From: Juglans regia
Taxonomy: Eukaryota; Streptophyta; Magnoliopsida; Fagales; Juglandaceae
Length of the DNA stretch: 64,000 nucleotides
Direction of reading: 5' to 3'
NCBI RefSeq assembly: GCF_001411555.2
Contig: NC_049912.1
Span: forward strand, 22,701,722-22,765,721
Notes under the pieces: generated by a model
What the model was told of the DNA's origin: nothing
The model's database searches: none
What the model saw: the letters and a program-made list of their open reading frames with translations, nothing else
Position numbers and translations under genes: made by a program
Shown: positions 12,301 through 21,824 of the stretch, piece by piece
Layout of the letters: each line of letters opens with the position of its first letter
Position numbering within the stretch: position 1 is the first letter of the stretch

Positions 12301-15300
12301 GGAATGTGTGGGTTTTGAAGAGCAAGTTTTGGCTTTACTTATTGCCATTGAAGCGGGTCATTCACAGGCAAAGAAATCAGGGTCTAAAAAAAGCGAGATC
12401 TCAAGCTCCTAATTTAGTTGATGAATTATGAAGGAAGCTCAAGTCGTGAAAGATCCAAGGGGAAGGGGCTTGCCTCTCCATTATGAACCTGAAAATTGTG
12501 TCTTGGAATGTCCACGGGTTGAATGAGGCAAATAAGCAACTTTGTATAAAACATTTGTTGCGGGAATGGAGAGCAGACATAGTATATTTACAAGAAACCA
12601 AGCTGAAATGTGTTTCTAGGAGGATAGTTCAAAGTGTCTGGAGTTGTACTTATGCGGATTGGGTTTATCTTGCATCAAATGCGGCTTCAGGTGGAATCCT
12701 AGTGATGTAGGATAAAAGAGTTGTGGAGAAAATGGATGAGATTGTAAGGGAGTATACAGTGGCATGTTCTTTTAAGAGTGTGGCAAATAATTTTATGTGA
12801 GCTTTTGCAGGTTTATACGGTCCAAACGTAGACAACGATAGAAGATTCTTATGGGAGGAACTTGTTGGGTTACATAAACTGGTGGGAGCTTCCCTGGTAT
12901 ATAGGAGGGGATTTCAATGTCATCAGATTCCCTAGTGAACAATCTGGAGACAATAGAATGCGCCCAACAATGACAGAGTTTTCAGATTGTATCTTTGATT
13001 TAAACCTGTTGGGCATTCCTCTCTTAGGGGACTCTTTTACTTGGTCGAATAATCAAACATGGTCCCGGCTGGACAAATTTCTAATCTCATAGGAGCGAGA
13101 GGTACATTATCCGGAGGTGTGCCAAAAGAGGCTACCACTTCTTTGCTCGGATCATTTTCCTATCTTGTTGGATTGTGGTGGCATTCAAAGCGGGCGCCGA
13201 TACTTCAAGTTCGAAAACATGTGGCTAAAAAGTGAAGACTTTGTGAATAAGGTTAGGCAATGGTGGTCTTCTTAGAAGCTTCATGGTAACCCCTCATACA
13301 TCCTAGCCTATAAATTAAAAGCCTTGAAAAATGACCTTAAGCTTTGGAATTCTCAATCCTTTGGAGATATAGGGGAGCGAAAGAAATTCATAGTGAAGGA
13401 GTTGCAATAGTTTGAGAGGATACTTGAGGCTAGAGCCCTTTCACCAAAAGAGCTATTGCGGAAGGCAGAGTTAGTTTTAGAATTGGAAAGAGAATTATCT
13501 TTGGAGGAGATTTCTTGGCGCCAGAAGTCGAGAGCATTGTGGTTGAAAGAAGGGGACTGGTGCACAAAGTTCTTCCATTCATAGAAGAAAAAATATCATT
13601 GAAATGCTGAATATTAATGGTATGGAATGCAAGGAGGCCCCTTTGATTTGGGACCATGTGGTGGATTTCTATGAACAACTGCTTACAGAATGCGAGGGAT
13701 GGAGGCCAAAACTGGATGGTCTTGGTTTTGATACTATTGAGCCTCAGGCAGCGTCTTGGTTGGAGAGGCCTTTTGAAGAGGAGGAAGTGTATGACGTAGT
13801 GAGACGTATGGGTAAATATAAAGCCTCAGGTCCAGATGGCTTCTCGATGGATTTTTTTCAATCATGCTGGGAGGTGGTGAATGAGGACATTATGAATGTG
13901 TTTCAGGAAGTATCCTCAGCTGGAAAGTTTGAGAAAAGCCTAAATACTACTTTTATTGCGCTAATCTCGAAGAAGATTGGAGCGTTGGAGGTTAAGGATT
14001 TTCGACCCATTAGCCTTGTGAATGGGGTGTATAAAATTATCTCCAAAGTGCTTGCCAACAGATTACGGGAGGTTTTGGGCAAGATCATTACGAAGTCACA
14101 AAATGTTTTTGTTAGGGGGCGACAAATTCTTAATTCAGTCCTTATAGCGAATGAGGGCCTGGATAGCAGATTAAAGGCTAGCTCCACAGGGATTATTTGC
14201 AAATTAGATATGGAGAAGGCATACGATCATGTAAACTGAGACTTCCTCCTATATTTGTTGGGGAGATGCTGCTTTCGGGTTAGATGGCGTACTTGGATCA
14301 ATTGGTGAATCTCAACGACAAAATTCTCAGTCTTGATTAATGGCTGCCCTACCGGCTTCTTTAGCAGCTCTCGAGGTCTAAGGTAAGGAGATTTTTTGTC
14401 CCCACTTCTCTTTGTTATCATTATGGAGGCCTTGAGTAGGATGATATCAGCAGTGGTTACGCATGAGTTTGTAGCTGGATTTCCGATTGGTAACCCCAAT
14501 AGGGCGTCAGGCTTAAAAGTGAATTTCAACAAGTCAGAGTTAGTGCCAAGTAGGGGAACGTAAGTAATACTCGGCAACTAGCTAGTACTTGGGTGTAAGG
14601 TAGCTTCTCTTCTCATTACTTATTTGGGATTGCCTTTGGGGGCTGCCGCAAGGGCCTCATCCATTTGGGATTCAATTATTGAGAAGATAGGAAAGAAATT
14701 GGCAGGATGAAAGAGATTGTATTTGTCAAAGGGTGGCCCGTTGACTCTCATCAAGAGTACCATTTCTAACTTACTTACCTACTTCTTATCTTTGTTTCAA
14801 TTGACTGCCTGTGTAGTGGCTCAGATTGATAAATTGTATCGTGATTTCTTATGGAGTGGAATAGGGGATGAATTCAAATTTCATCTGGTCAGCTGGGATA
14901 AGGTGTGTAGACCAGTCTCGTCAGGGGGGTTGGATATAAAAAACTTAAGAACATTCAATCGGGCCCTACTTGAGAAGTGGCGATTGAGGTATAACATGGA
15001 ACCAGAAGCCTTATGGAAACTGGTAGTTGATTGCAAATATGGAAGCTTGTGGGGTGGCCCGTGCACTAAAGAGGCAAATGGGGCCAATGGTGTGGGGGTT
15101 TGGATACACATTAGGCGTGGGTGAGGGGATTTTAATAGCCATTCTAAATTGGTGTTGGGGGGGTCCCGAAGTAAGTTTTGGAGGGACATATGGTGCAGGA
15201 ATGAGGCCTTAAAGGATGTTTTTCTAGTTGTTTTCCGAGTGGCCCGTAATCAAGAAGCTTCAATAGAGGACCTCATGTTTCGATCAGGGGACCAAGTGCA

Positions 15301-18300
15301 GTGGAATGTCACGTTTAGTAGAGCGGCACAAGATTGGGAAGTAGACATCTTTGAGACTTTTTTCAGCCTATTATATTCTATGAAGCCGAATAGACAGCAA
15401 GCCGATAGGCTGTGGTGGACTCTTGCGGGTAAGGGCATTTTCTTAGTTCAATCCTTCAAGTCCCTTACCCAAGCCTCAAATACTCAACTCCCATGGAGGA
15501 GAATTTGGAGGAATAAGGCGCCTCTGAAAGCGGTCGTCTTTACATGGACAACAACTTTGGGGAAGATCCTGACTACCGACAACTTGAGGAAGCGCCAGAT
15601 AGTTATACTAAACTGGTGTTGCATGTGCAAGAGATCCGGCGAGACAGTGGAACACCTTTTGTTACATTGCGAGGCAACTAGAGCCTTGTGGGTTGAAGTA
15701 TTTAGCTAAGTAGAGTTATCCTTTGTTATGCATGCAACTATGGTCTATCTATTGGCTAGCTGGACACTTCCGAGAGGAGTCCCACAAATCAAGGCTGTGT
15801 GGAAGATGATCCCGATCTATATTATGTGGTGTATATGGCAATAGCGCAACGATCGGACTTTCGAAAACAAGGAGCGGTCACCAAAGGAACTTGGAACTTT
15901 ATTTTTCCATACTTTATTTCTATGGGCCATAGCTTTAGATTTTAATGGCCTGAATTTTCATGACTTTCTAGCTTCCTTTACTTCGACCTAGATAGGTCTT
16001 ATCTCTTATATACCATTTTGTGTACTTGGGCTTTGCCTATCTCTATTAATAATATATTATCGATTACTTATCAAAAAAAAAATTACATTTTTTCATATTT
16101 AAGTTGTTCCTTCAGTATCATCTGTAGTTAATAATTACTCCTACAAATGGGATTTATTATCTGGGGAAGTAGACCTACACAAGAATTTTATTTTTCAGTT
16201 GTTTATGTTGTTTCCTCATCAAGACAATTTCATTTTTAAGAAAATAAAAGAGCCAATGGTTAATTCCACAAGTCTTTGTTTTTTCTGCTGCCATGAGGTA
16301 CAATTATAAATTCATATTTGCATCTTTTCAATTCACCATAGACCGATTCCTGTTTGGATTTGGGAGTATTGAATACATCCTATTCATGCTTATTATTTCT
16401 TGTCTGCTACTCGTTTTGGTGGCCTAGAATTGTTTTATTGTGAAATAAGGCTTGATAGATGGAGGATTGGGGATACAGATTATGGAATATTTGTAGCAAA
16501 AGATTTTTGTTTCAGTAGTAAGTTCGGTTCTTTGGTTGAAATTAGATCATTTTGATCGTTGGCCATCTACAACTTGTGTGTGACAAGCTATGAATTTGAC
16601 ACAAAAGGCTGGATAGCAAACTTGGTATTAGTTGATAGTTTAGATTTATTCCTTGACAATTACTTGACAGTAGACCAGGGCATTGACCATTGAAATTTTT
16701 AACAAGTAGACATCATTTTTTTGGTCAGATTAATAAAGTTTTGATTTGCAAAGGAAACTTTTGATTGATTTATTTGCTACCATTCTTTCACTGCTTTATA
16801 TGGGACATTAATTTTGTTGGAGTTGCACCAGGTCCACTGTAGATTACAACTTGCGTGTGACAAGCTATGAATTTGACACAAAAGGCTGGATAGCAAACTT
16901 GGTATTAGTTGATAGTTTAGATTTATTCCTTGACAATTACTTGACAGTAGACCAGGGGCATTGACCATTGAAATTTTTAACAAGTAGACATCATTTTTTT
17001 GGTCAGATTAATAAAGTTTTGATTTGCAAAGGAAACTTTTGATTGATTTATTTGCTACCATTCTTTCACTGCTTTATATGGGACATTAATTTTGTTGGAG
17101 TTGCATCAGGTCCACTGTAGATGGTGTTTGGAGACAAATGTTGAAAACTCAAGTACTATAGATGTAAAAGTGGGTAAGTATTGGATTGCCTCTCATTTAT
17201 CTCTTTCACTGACATTGATCTGCGTTTTGCGATAATGTTGCAACTGAAGTATGTAAGGTGAGATGAGTGTTGTCTTATAGTTCCTTGCTACCTTAGCCAA
17301 CTTTGACGTAGGATCATTGAGTTCAAAATATGATATGCTTTCGATTCAATAATTTTATTGTTTTGGAAATATCCTTCTTTTGATTCCCTATCTATTTATT
17401 CTAAAAGCCAATATAGAAAGTTTAAAGATAATATTAAATCTTGGATAAATCTAAAGCCTATATTGACTAAATGCTACTTCTCATATCAAATTTATATATA
17501 AGCCTAAGCCCTATAGTTCCCCTTTTAAGGTATATGGACTTACCAAGGAGTAAAAAAGGGTGATCCTTGCTCTCATTCCAATTTCTCATGCAACTGTCAT
17601 CCATAGCCTACTTTGCATAGGTGAGGTTATAGTTTTATGTGGAGTTGTAAGCAGCTATATTAAGTGTGGGTGTTAAGAGTGGACCATGGTTCAATGTATA
17701 GTTTTTAATTGAAGCTGATTAAGTGGCATCTCAGTCAGCCTCTACTGGCTGCCTTATGCCATGGATATGTGGTGGCTGTGCACTCACAGGGCATGGAGTG
17801 CAACTTCATAATTGTACAGTAGTTAGATTTGATCAAGCCCTTTATGATTTCAACTAGTCAACCAGCTCACATCATTATGATTTCTTTGTAAAATATTCTG
17901 ATAGATCAACATGTAGCTGTGCATATGGGTTTGACATTAATTTGCAAATGTTGTAGCATACTGTGGCAAGATTTAAATGCTTCTAGTTTCCTATCACTTC
18001 GTTCAACACAAAGTGTTTTTCCTCCTATTCAGGAAGTTAGTTTTTAATAGAATTGGTGGTAATTTGGGCAGGCGCTCACTTTAAGAAATGGTGTGTGATG
18101 CAATCCAAAATTAAGGCAGGGGCTATCAACGAGGTTGGTACATATTTGATTGAAGTGTTCTCTATTGGGTTTTCCTGATTGCTCATAATTGTGTATTGTC
18201 TTTCAAAAAGTGGATGGATTTTAACCGTAGCTGATAATATGGCATTTTAATATTTATACAAATTTTTTACATGCCCTTAATGTAGTACAAGAAGGAGGTG

Positions 18301-18405
18301 GAAATGATGTTAGAGGTGGCACGTTCGTATACCAAGTCTAATACTTCTGGTGGGGCTGACATTGCTCCTTCCTCTCCCCCTGTAGCTCAAGAAAACAACA
18401 GCTAA
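3320..18405 (+). CDS. VASt-domain protein of the C2/GRAM family (BAGP1-like), 3' part
   Basis: Five exons can be joined without phase errors: 3320-3466, 3739-3792, 17110-17173, 18072-18133 and 18286-18405 (stop TAA), giving the last 148 residues. The first reads [19 protein letters not shown], the second [18 protein letters not shown], then [26 protein letters not shown] and [16 protein letters not shown]. This is the second half of a VASt domain, a sterol/lipid-binding fold found after GRAM domains in plant membrane-associated proteins. The tail after the VASt region is short, Ser/Pro/Thr-rich and polar. C2 and GRAM exons would lie left of position 1. Remarkable for a 13.3-kb intron (3793-17109) full of retrotransposons and a 278-bp tandem duplication that copies the acceptor of the third exon. 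The exact paralogue (BAGP1 versus another C2-GRAM protein) is from memory; the VASt assignment is firmer. Confidence 0.85.
4126..4699. repeat. Old 'GGTGTAACGGGTCCGGTTTTGG' type repeat, interrupted by a MITE
   Basis: 4126-4215 (GGGTGTAACGGGTCCGG, CCGATATCGGAC) and 4620-4695 (CAACCGGTTTTGC, CGGTTTCCCGG) are CCGG-rich pieces like the terminal segment at 63696-64000 (CTGGACCGGATCGGACC). A MITE at 4226-4417 and AT-rich sequence separate them. No ORF; family unknown. Confidence 0.45.
4226..4417. mobile_element. PIF/Harbinger-type MITE (192 bp) with TAA target duplication
   Basis: Begins GGCCACATTTGGATAG and ends CTATCCAAACGGCACC, and is flanked by TAA at 4223-4225 and 4418-4420. The interior contains CTCATCTCATCTCATCTCAT and the motif CAACTTTTTCAAATCCCAAA shared with copies at 31251, 43083 and 57991. 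TIR sequence and 3-bp TWA target duplication fit Tourist/Harbinger MITEs. Confidence 0.8.
4700..4871. mobile_element. Solo LTR of a TRIM retrotransposon (172 bp)
   Basis: Starts TGTAACTCCCCAATGGAAGG, ends GGGGTATCACA, and is flanked by a perfect 5-bp duplication TTTAT (4695-4699 and 4872-4876). The sequence matches both LTRs of the complete TRIM at 7857-8305. The frame across it (ATGGAAGGCCCAAACC onward) is accidental. Confidence 0.85.
5049..7791 (-). mobile_element. Non-autonomous LTR retrotransposon (about 2.7 kb)
   Basis: Two long direct repeats frame it: 5049-5657 and 7071-7791, both beginning TGAGAGCTTTTGATGA and ending CTTGGGG(T)CTA(A)CA. The left repeat is followed by ATCTCCCCTTTTT, whose reverse complement is a purine tract, so the element probably reads on minus. 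AAGAA flanks the left side and overlaps the right boundary (ctaacAAGAA), consistent with a 5-bp duplication. The 1.4-kb interior carries no gag or pol and has a tandem duplication of about 130 bp (5690-5820 and 5822-5950, both with TAGGTATATATATCAA). The right LTR contains a MITE absent from the left. Confidence 0.72.
7087..7265. mobile_element. MITE inside one LTR (inverted ends AGAGTAATGCTA)
   Basis: A nearly palindromic insertion: the left arm has GTCGTGGAGTGCGCAAGCG and the right arm has the matching CGCTTGCGCACTCACGAC; outer ends AGAGTAATGCTAC and TATCATTTCTCTC are also inverted. It is flanked by TGATGA on both sides, and the sister LTR (about 5058-5070) shows the uninterrupted site with TGATGA once. 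A decayed relative lies at 43540-43700. Confidence 0.8.
7857..8305 (-). mobile_element. Complete TRIM retrotransposon (449 bp)
   Basis: Two LTRs of 173 and 174 bp (7857-8029, 8132-8305) start TRTAACRCC and end GTATCACA. The 102-bp interior begins ATCTTCCTCCCTTATATTTC, whose reverse complement is a polypurine tract, and ends GGCTCTAATATCATT, a mutated reverse complement of the initiator-tRNA-Met primer site TGGTATCAGAGCC. A 5-bp duplication TAAAC flanks it (7852-7856, 8306-8310). It encodes nothing, so mobilisation would depend on enzymes in trans. Orientation is minus from PBS and PPT placement. Confidence 0.88.
8311..9109. other. Intronic sequence without recognisable feature
   Basis: Moderately AT-rich intron between the TRIM and the LINE. 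No exon, repeat boundary or RNA gene was recognised. Confidence 0.4.
9588..11065. mobile_element. Probable solo LTR or unclassified insertion within LINE ORF1
   Basis: LINE ORF1 reading is lost between about 9588 and 11065. The inserted sequence starts TGTCAAAACCCCCCAAG, carries a degenerate tandem array (9650-9860, repeated ...TTGACACTGTCACTGACAAG-like units), then a promoter-like TTATATTATTGCTTTAAATAG near 9964 and a CT-rich leader with repeated CCTAGCC. This layout fits a long gypsy LTR, but no target duplication was located, so both ends are approximate. Confidence 0.5.
12483..15709 (+). pseudogene. LINE ORF2 (endonuclease / reverse transcriptase / zf-RVT), inactivated
   Basis: Domains in order: APE-type endonuclease ([15 protein letters not shown] at 12483; [10 protein letters not shown] about 12900; [10 protein letters not shown] about 13029; SRLDKFLIS about 13068), reverse transcriptase ([15 protein letters not shown] about 13816; [22 protein letters not shown] about 14000, [12 protein letters not shown] about 14203; [14 protein letters not shown] about 14400), connector ([18 protein letters not shown] about 14625, [13 protein letters not shown] about 14735), and C-terminal zinc finger ([20 protein letters not shown] about 15618). 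Besides several stop codons and frameshifts, the segment that should carry the F/YADD catalytic aspartates is missing: GFPIGNPN near 14480 jumps directly to [12 protein letters not shown] near 14503, a deletion of roughly 40 codons by comparison with the family. It cannot make an active enzyme. Confidence 0.9.
16567..17120 (+). repeat. 278-bp tandem duplication spanning an intron end and exon start
   Basis: Unit 1 (about 16567-16842) and unit 2 (about 16843-17120) are nearly identical, for example TGACAAGCTATGAATTTGAC at 16581 and 16858, offset 277-278. The unit ends with the acceptor CAG and the first bases of VASt exon 3 (GTCCACTGTAG), present at both 16832 and 17110. Only the downstream copy continues into the full exon. 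Confidence 0.93.
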
Positions 18406-19656
18406 TATTTTCAGCGACCAAGGTTGGGTTTCCCTATATACTTATGAACAGGAACACACATGTAGAGCCACCAAAGTTCCTCTGTATTCTTAATGTAATC
18501 GCACCCGGGCTCTTTAGGAGAGAACTGGAGGTGTATATTTGTGTAATCCTTTTCATGTAATGTGCAGATCTCAGTCACAGTAGCTTTGGTAAAGTTTCAT
18601 AAGGAGTCACAGTAGGGTCACTTTTAGCTATCATGGTCTGAGATTCCTTACTCCTTTCTCCTTTTTTCCTAGAAAAATAAAAAAATAAATGAAAGAACTT
18701 CTTTTTGGAACCTGAAACTAATCGTATCCTGTTCTAATTTTTATTTGTTTTCATACTTTGTTCATTGCCCTCATTTCTCTTCCCAAAAAATCCATCAACT
18801 TTTACTCATGGCTATTGAGATTCAAAGCCATAGGTTAATGTATAGTGCAGCTGCTGATGATCTCCTTTTAAACTCTTCTGCTAATGAAGGATTTTCAGGT
18901 GATGAAGCTCCAATTGAGATTCTCTCCAACTTATTGACCCAAATGGAGGATGGTCTAATATACAGAAGTAGATGCACGCAGCATTAAAAATGTTCATGTG
19001 AGAGGTCTATACTCAAAATTGGACCATCCAATTCGGTCAGAAAATTGGAAAAATATCTCAATTCATATCACCTAGAATAAGTAGGCAGTTTTTTTTTAGC
19101 AAAAAAACCATTTTGTAGTGAAATGAACATTAACTGGTCATGAAGTTGTTTACCCTATTGGAGTGGAATGCCTACGCTTAATAATCATCCAATGCCATTG
19201 TTCGTCTCAAACGTAAAATACGTGTATGCTATGTTTCGACATGAATAAAAATCAACTCAGATTATCTAAGATTATCTCAACACTCAAACGCAGTCTTAAT
19301 GGATGCATAATTGCATGACTAATTATCATTTTGATAAGTGATCAAAACTTATGTATTTATCTATAGATTTTAACAACTTGTTTGCTGTATGACTTAATAC
19401 AAACAAAAATTAATATGAAACAAATTTGTTGCTTTTTTTCTCCTCTAAGTCTTGTTGATAATAAAAACTTTAGTATTTATGAAATCTAAAAAATATAATA
19501 AAATGGTTAAATAATATATAAAGAAGTAATCAATTAAGTATGGTATATTAGCGCATAGACAAATCTCAAATGCACAAGTACTCCTTGGTTAGAAACTGAT
19601 TAATTCCAAGGGATTTGCTTTATCAACCTTGGGCAATAGCATGGATGGAGAGTTTA
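18406..19656. other. VASt gene 3' UTR and downstream spacer
   Basis: The first few hundred bases are the likely 3' UTR; AT-rich AAATAAAAAAATAAATGAAAG at 18674-18695 could hold the polyadenylation signal. A short open frame at 18745-18987 has no recognised homology. 19215-19310 contains MITE-like debris (CTCAAACGCAGTCTTAATGG). No gene seen. Confidence 0.45.
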
Positions 19657-19661
19657 CCCAT

Positions 19662-21475
19662 TGATGGGACAAAATTTAGATTAATTCTAGTGGTTAGTTT
19701 CAACAAATAATCAAAATAAAGAAGATAAGAGATTTGCCAAAATACAGAGAAAACAACTCTAAAAATTATTTATCAATAGTGAAATTCAAAATTATTTTAT
19801 AGCCCACAAGTCAGACCTAAATAGCTGCAAAATTCGAAATTATGATGGTTTTTCAAAAATGAAAAAAATCTAAATTTTTGTATGAAAACTAAATATATAA
19901 ATAAACAAAAATCCTACAAGAATTTGGCCAAAATTGAAATTAGAATAACTTCCATGACTTGAAACCAAATATTTACTAACAAGGCAAAAATGAACATAAA
20001 TATATAATTTGGGGGAAAATAACTAATATTGTAAATATATGATTTAGGAGAAAATAACTGATATTATTCTGAAATGATTTGGGAGAAAATAACTTATACC
20101 CCATATCAATTTGGATTTGCACTATTCTCACCGGGTTGGAGAGAATTCACCCTCGAATTCTAAACTTTTTACCTTGATATTTTAGATGTCCAATTAGACC
20201 AATATTTCTTTCCTTTTGTTATATTATCTCGATGGTCATGGAAAAATTAAAATTGATTTGATTGGCTTGAAATAAAATAATATTGAACATCTTATACTCC
20301 AAAATTAAGTTTCTAATTTCCCACATCTCAAATCCAAAAAAATTATTTCTCATAGGTGAATTTGAAAAAAAAACCTCAACTCCAAGAAAATGAACATAGT
20401 TAATTGTCTCAAAAGTTTTTTTATGATTTTCAAAGTTCAAAAGTTCACCATTTTCGAGGGCAATTATTTTTATGTTTTCAATAAAAAAATAATAATTATC
20501 TCATCCACTAAGTTATCTTCATCAGGATAGATATCGTAGATTGGTATAGAGTTTCATCCTATGGAAGAATGTCCATCCTCAAACTCTTCTTCCTCATAGT
20601 AATAAATTCACTCAACCTCATGCAATAAATCAACAAAACCATCAACCTGAAGAGTATCAGAAAATTCTGGTAAATCAACTTTGAAACCGAGGCCCCCATG
20701 ACGCTCCTCTCTACCACGGTGCTCTCAGAATAAAGCACGGTTGTGATATAGGTTCTCAAAATTGGAATCGGAATCGAAATTGTGATTTTCTATCTCACAA
20801 TCATCGATGTCTTGCACCGCTAGACGCCAAGTTAACTCTTCAACCTGTCTCTGCAAACCCTCAATCATCACTTCTTAAATCCTACGATCACAGTGTAGGA
20901 CTTCCTCATTCAAAACTTGTCCACAACGACCACGACCACCAGCCATGAAAAATGATGAAATATAACTCCAAGAAATATGCTTAAGCTCTGATACCAATTG
21001 ATGCCAGACAGAATTTAGATTAATTATGACGGTTAGTTTCAACAGATTATCAAAATAGAGAAGACAAGAGATTTGGCCAAAATACAGAGAAAACAATTTT
21101 AAAAATTATTGATTAATAGTAAAATTCAAAATTATTTTATAAAGCCCACAAGCCGAACTCAAGTAACTGCAAAATTTGAAATTATGATGGTTTTTTAAAA
21201 ATAGAAAAATCTAAATTATTATATAAAAATTAAATACATAAATAAATTAGAATTATACAAGAAATTTGGCTAAAATTAAAATCAAAATCGCTTCGTAACT
21301 TGAAACTAAATATTTACTAACAATGTAGGAATGAGCATAAATATATAATTTGAGAAAAAATTATTTATATCATATATATATATATATATAATTTGGAAGA
21401 AAATAACTGATATTATACTGAAGAATTGATTTAACAGAAAATAATTTATGCCCCTATCAAATTGGGTTTGCACCA
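19662..21475 (-). mobile_element. Small gypsy-derived LTR element (1.8 kb), gag remnant only
   Basis: LTRs at 19662-20124 and 20999-21475 both start TGATG and end TTTGCACYA, flanked by a perfect 5-bp duplication CCCAT (19657-19661, 21476-21480). Just inside the right LTR, AAGCTCTGATACCAA (20983-20997) is the reverse complement of an initiator-tRNA-Met primer site, so the element reads on minus. The 874-bp interior starts with MAGGRGRCGQVLNEEVL (minus, about 20946 downwards), typical of plant gypsy gag starts, and then decays; no protease, RT or integrase. The LTRs have diverged visibly, so it is not recent. Confidence 0.85.
20999..21475 (-). repeat. 5' LTR of the gypsy-derived element
   Basis: The LTR next to the primer-binding site. 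It contains a (TA)n run around 21373-21392. Its outer end is 349 bp upstream of the SEP15 start codon, so it could overlap that gene's promoter region. Confidence 0.8.
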
Positions 21476-21824
21476 CCCATTTACTAGTCTAGTATCAACA
21501 ATTTTCTACAGAGGAAAAGAAAGCATCAAAATGAAGTAGATTGAGGTAGGCGGTGATGATGAATCCATTTCCTTTTGTTTAGATTCTAGAACGTTGCGAA
21601 TCTGCCGCTACTGTTTGTTTCGTGGAACATGAACGACACCGTATAATAGACAAAACGCAGGCTCGCGTCACCGTTTTTGGTTGTCTTCTTTGGAAACGGC
21701 AGCGTCTGATGTCTGGACTCTAGGTCTGACCCAAACTTTTTCACGAAATTCACCGGATCCTCGGAGCTGGGAAGAGAAGAAGTGGGAAAGTCTTGGACGC
21801 GGAGAATTAGATATATCAAGAGAG

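Larger units (their letters stand above)
9110..16083 (+). mobile_element. Degenerate L1-type LINE with a nested insertion (about 7 kb)
   Basis: ORF1 remnants begin near 9120 (a segment with [18 protein letters not shown] in frame, then [16 protein letters not shown]) and resume at 11127 with a coiled-coil-like stretch. ORF2 follows: endonuclease from 12483, reverse transcriptase 13604-14580, connector 14717-15124, and zf-RVT zinc finger ending near 15709. The 3' end is TTACTTATCAAAAAAAAAA at 16060-16083. Numerous in-frame stops (for example near 12709, 12797, 13090, 13582, 14239) make it dead. It lies in sense orientation inside the VASt gene intron. No convincing target duplication was seen. 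Confidence 0.93.

Noticed and set aside
9110..16085. Target-site duplication for the large LINE
   Set aside because: ATAGCATTTTTGCACA-like sequence upstream and ACATTTTTTCATATTT after the poly(A) are only vaguely similar, so no duplication is claimed.
18745..18987. 80-codon frame downstream of the VASt gene
   Set aside because: No recognised domain, no splice partners and no clear promoter. Probably chance.
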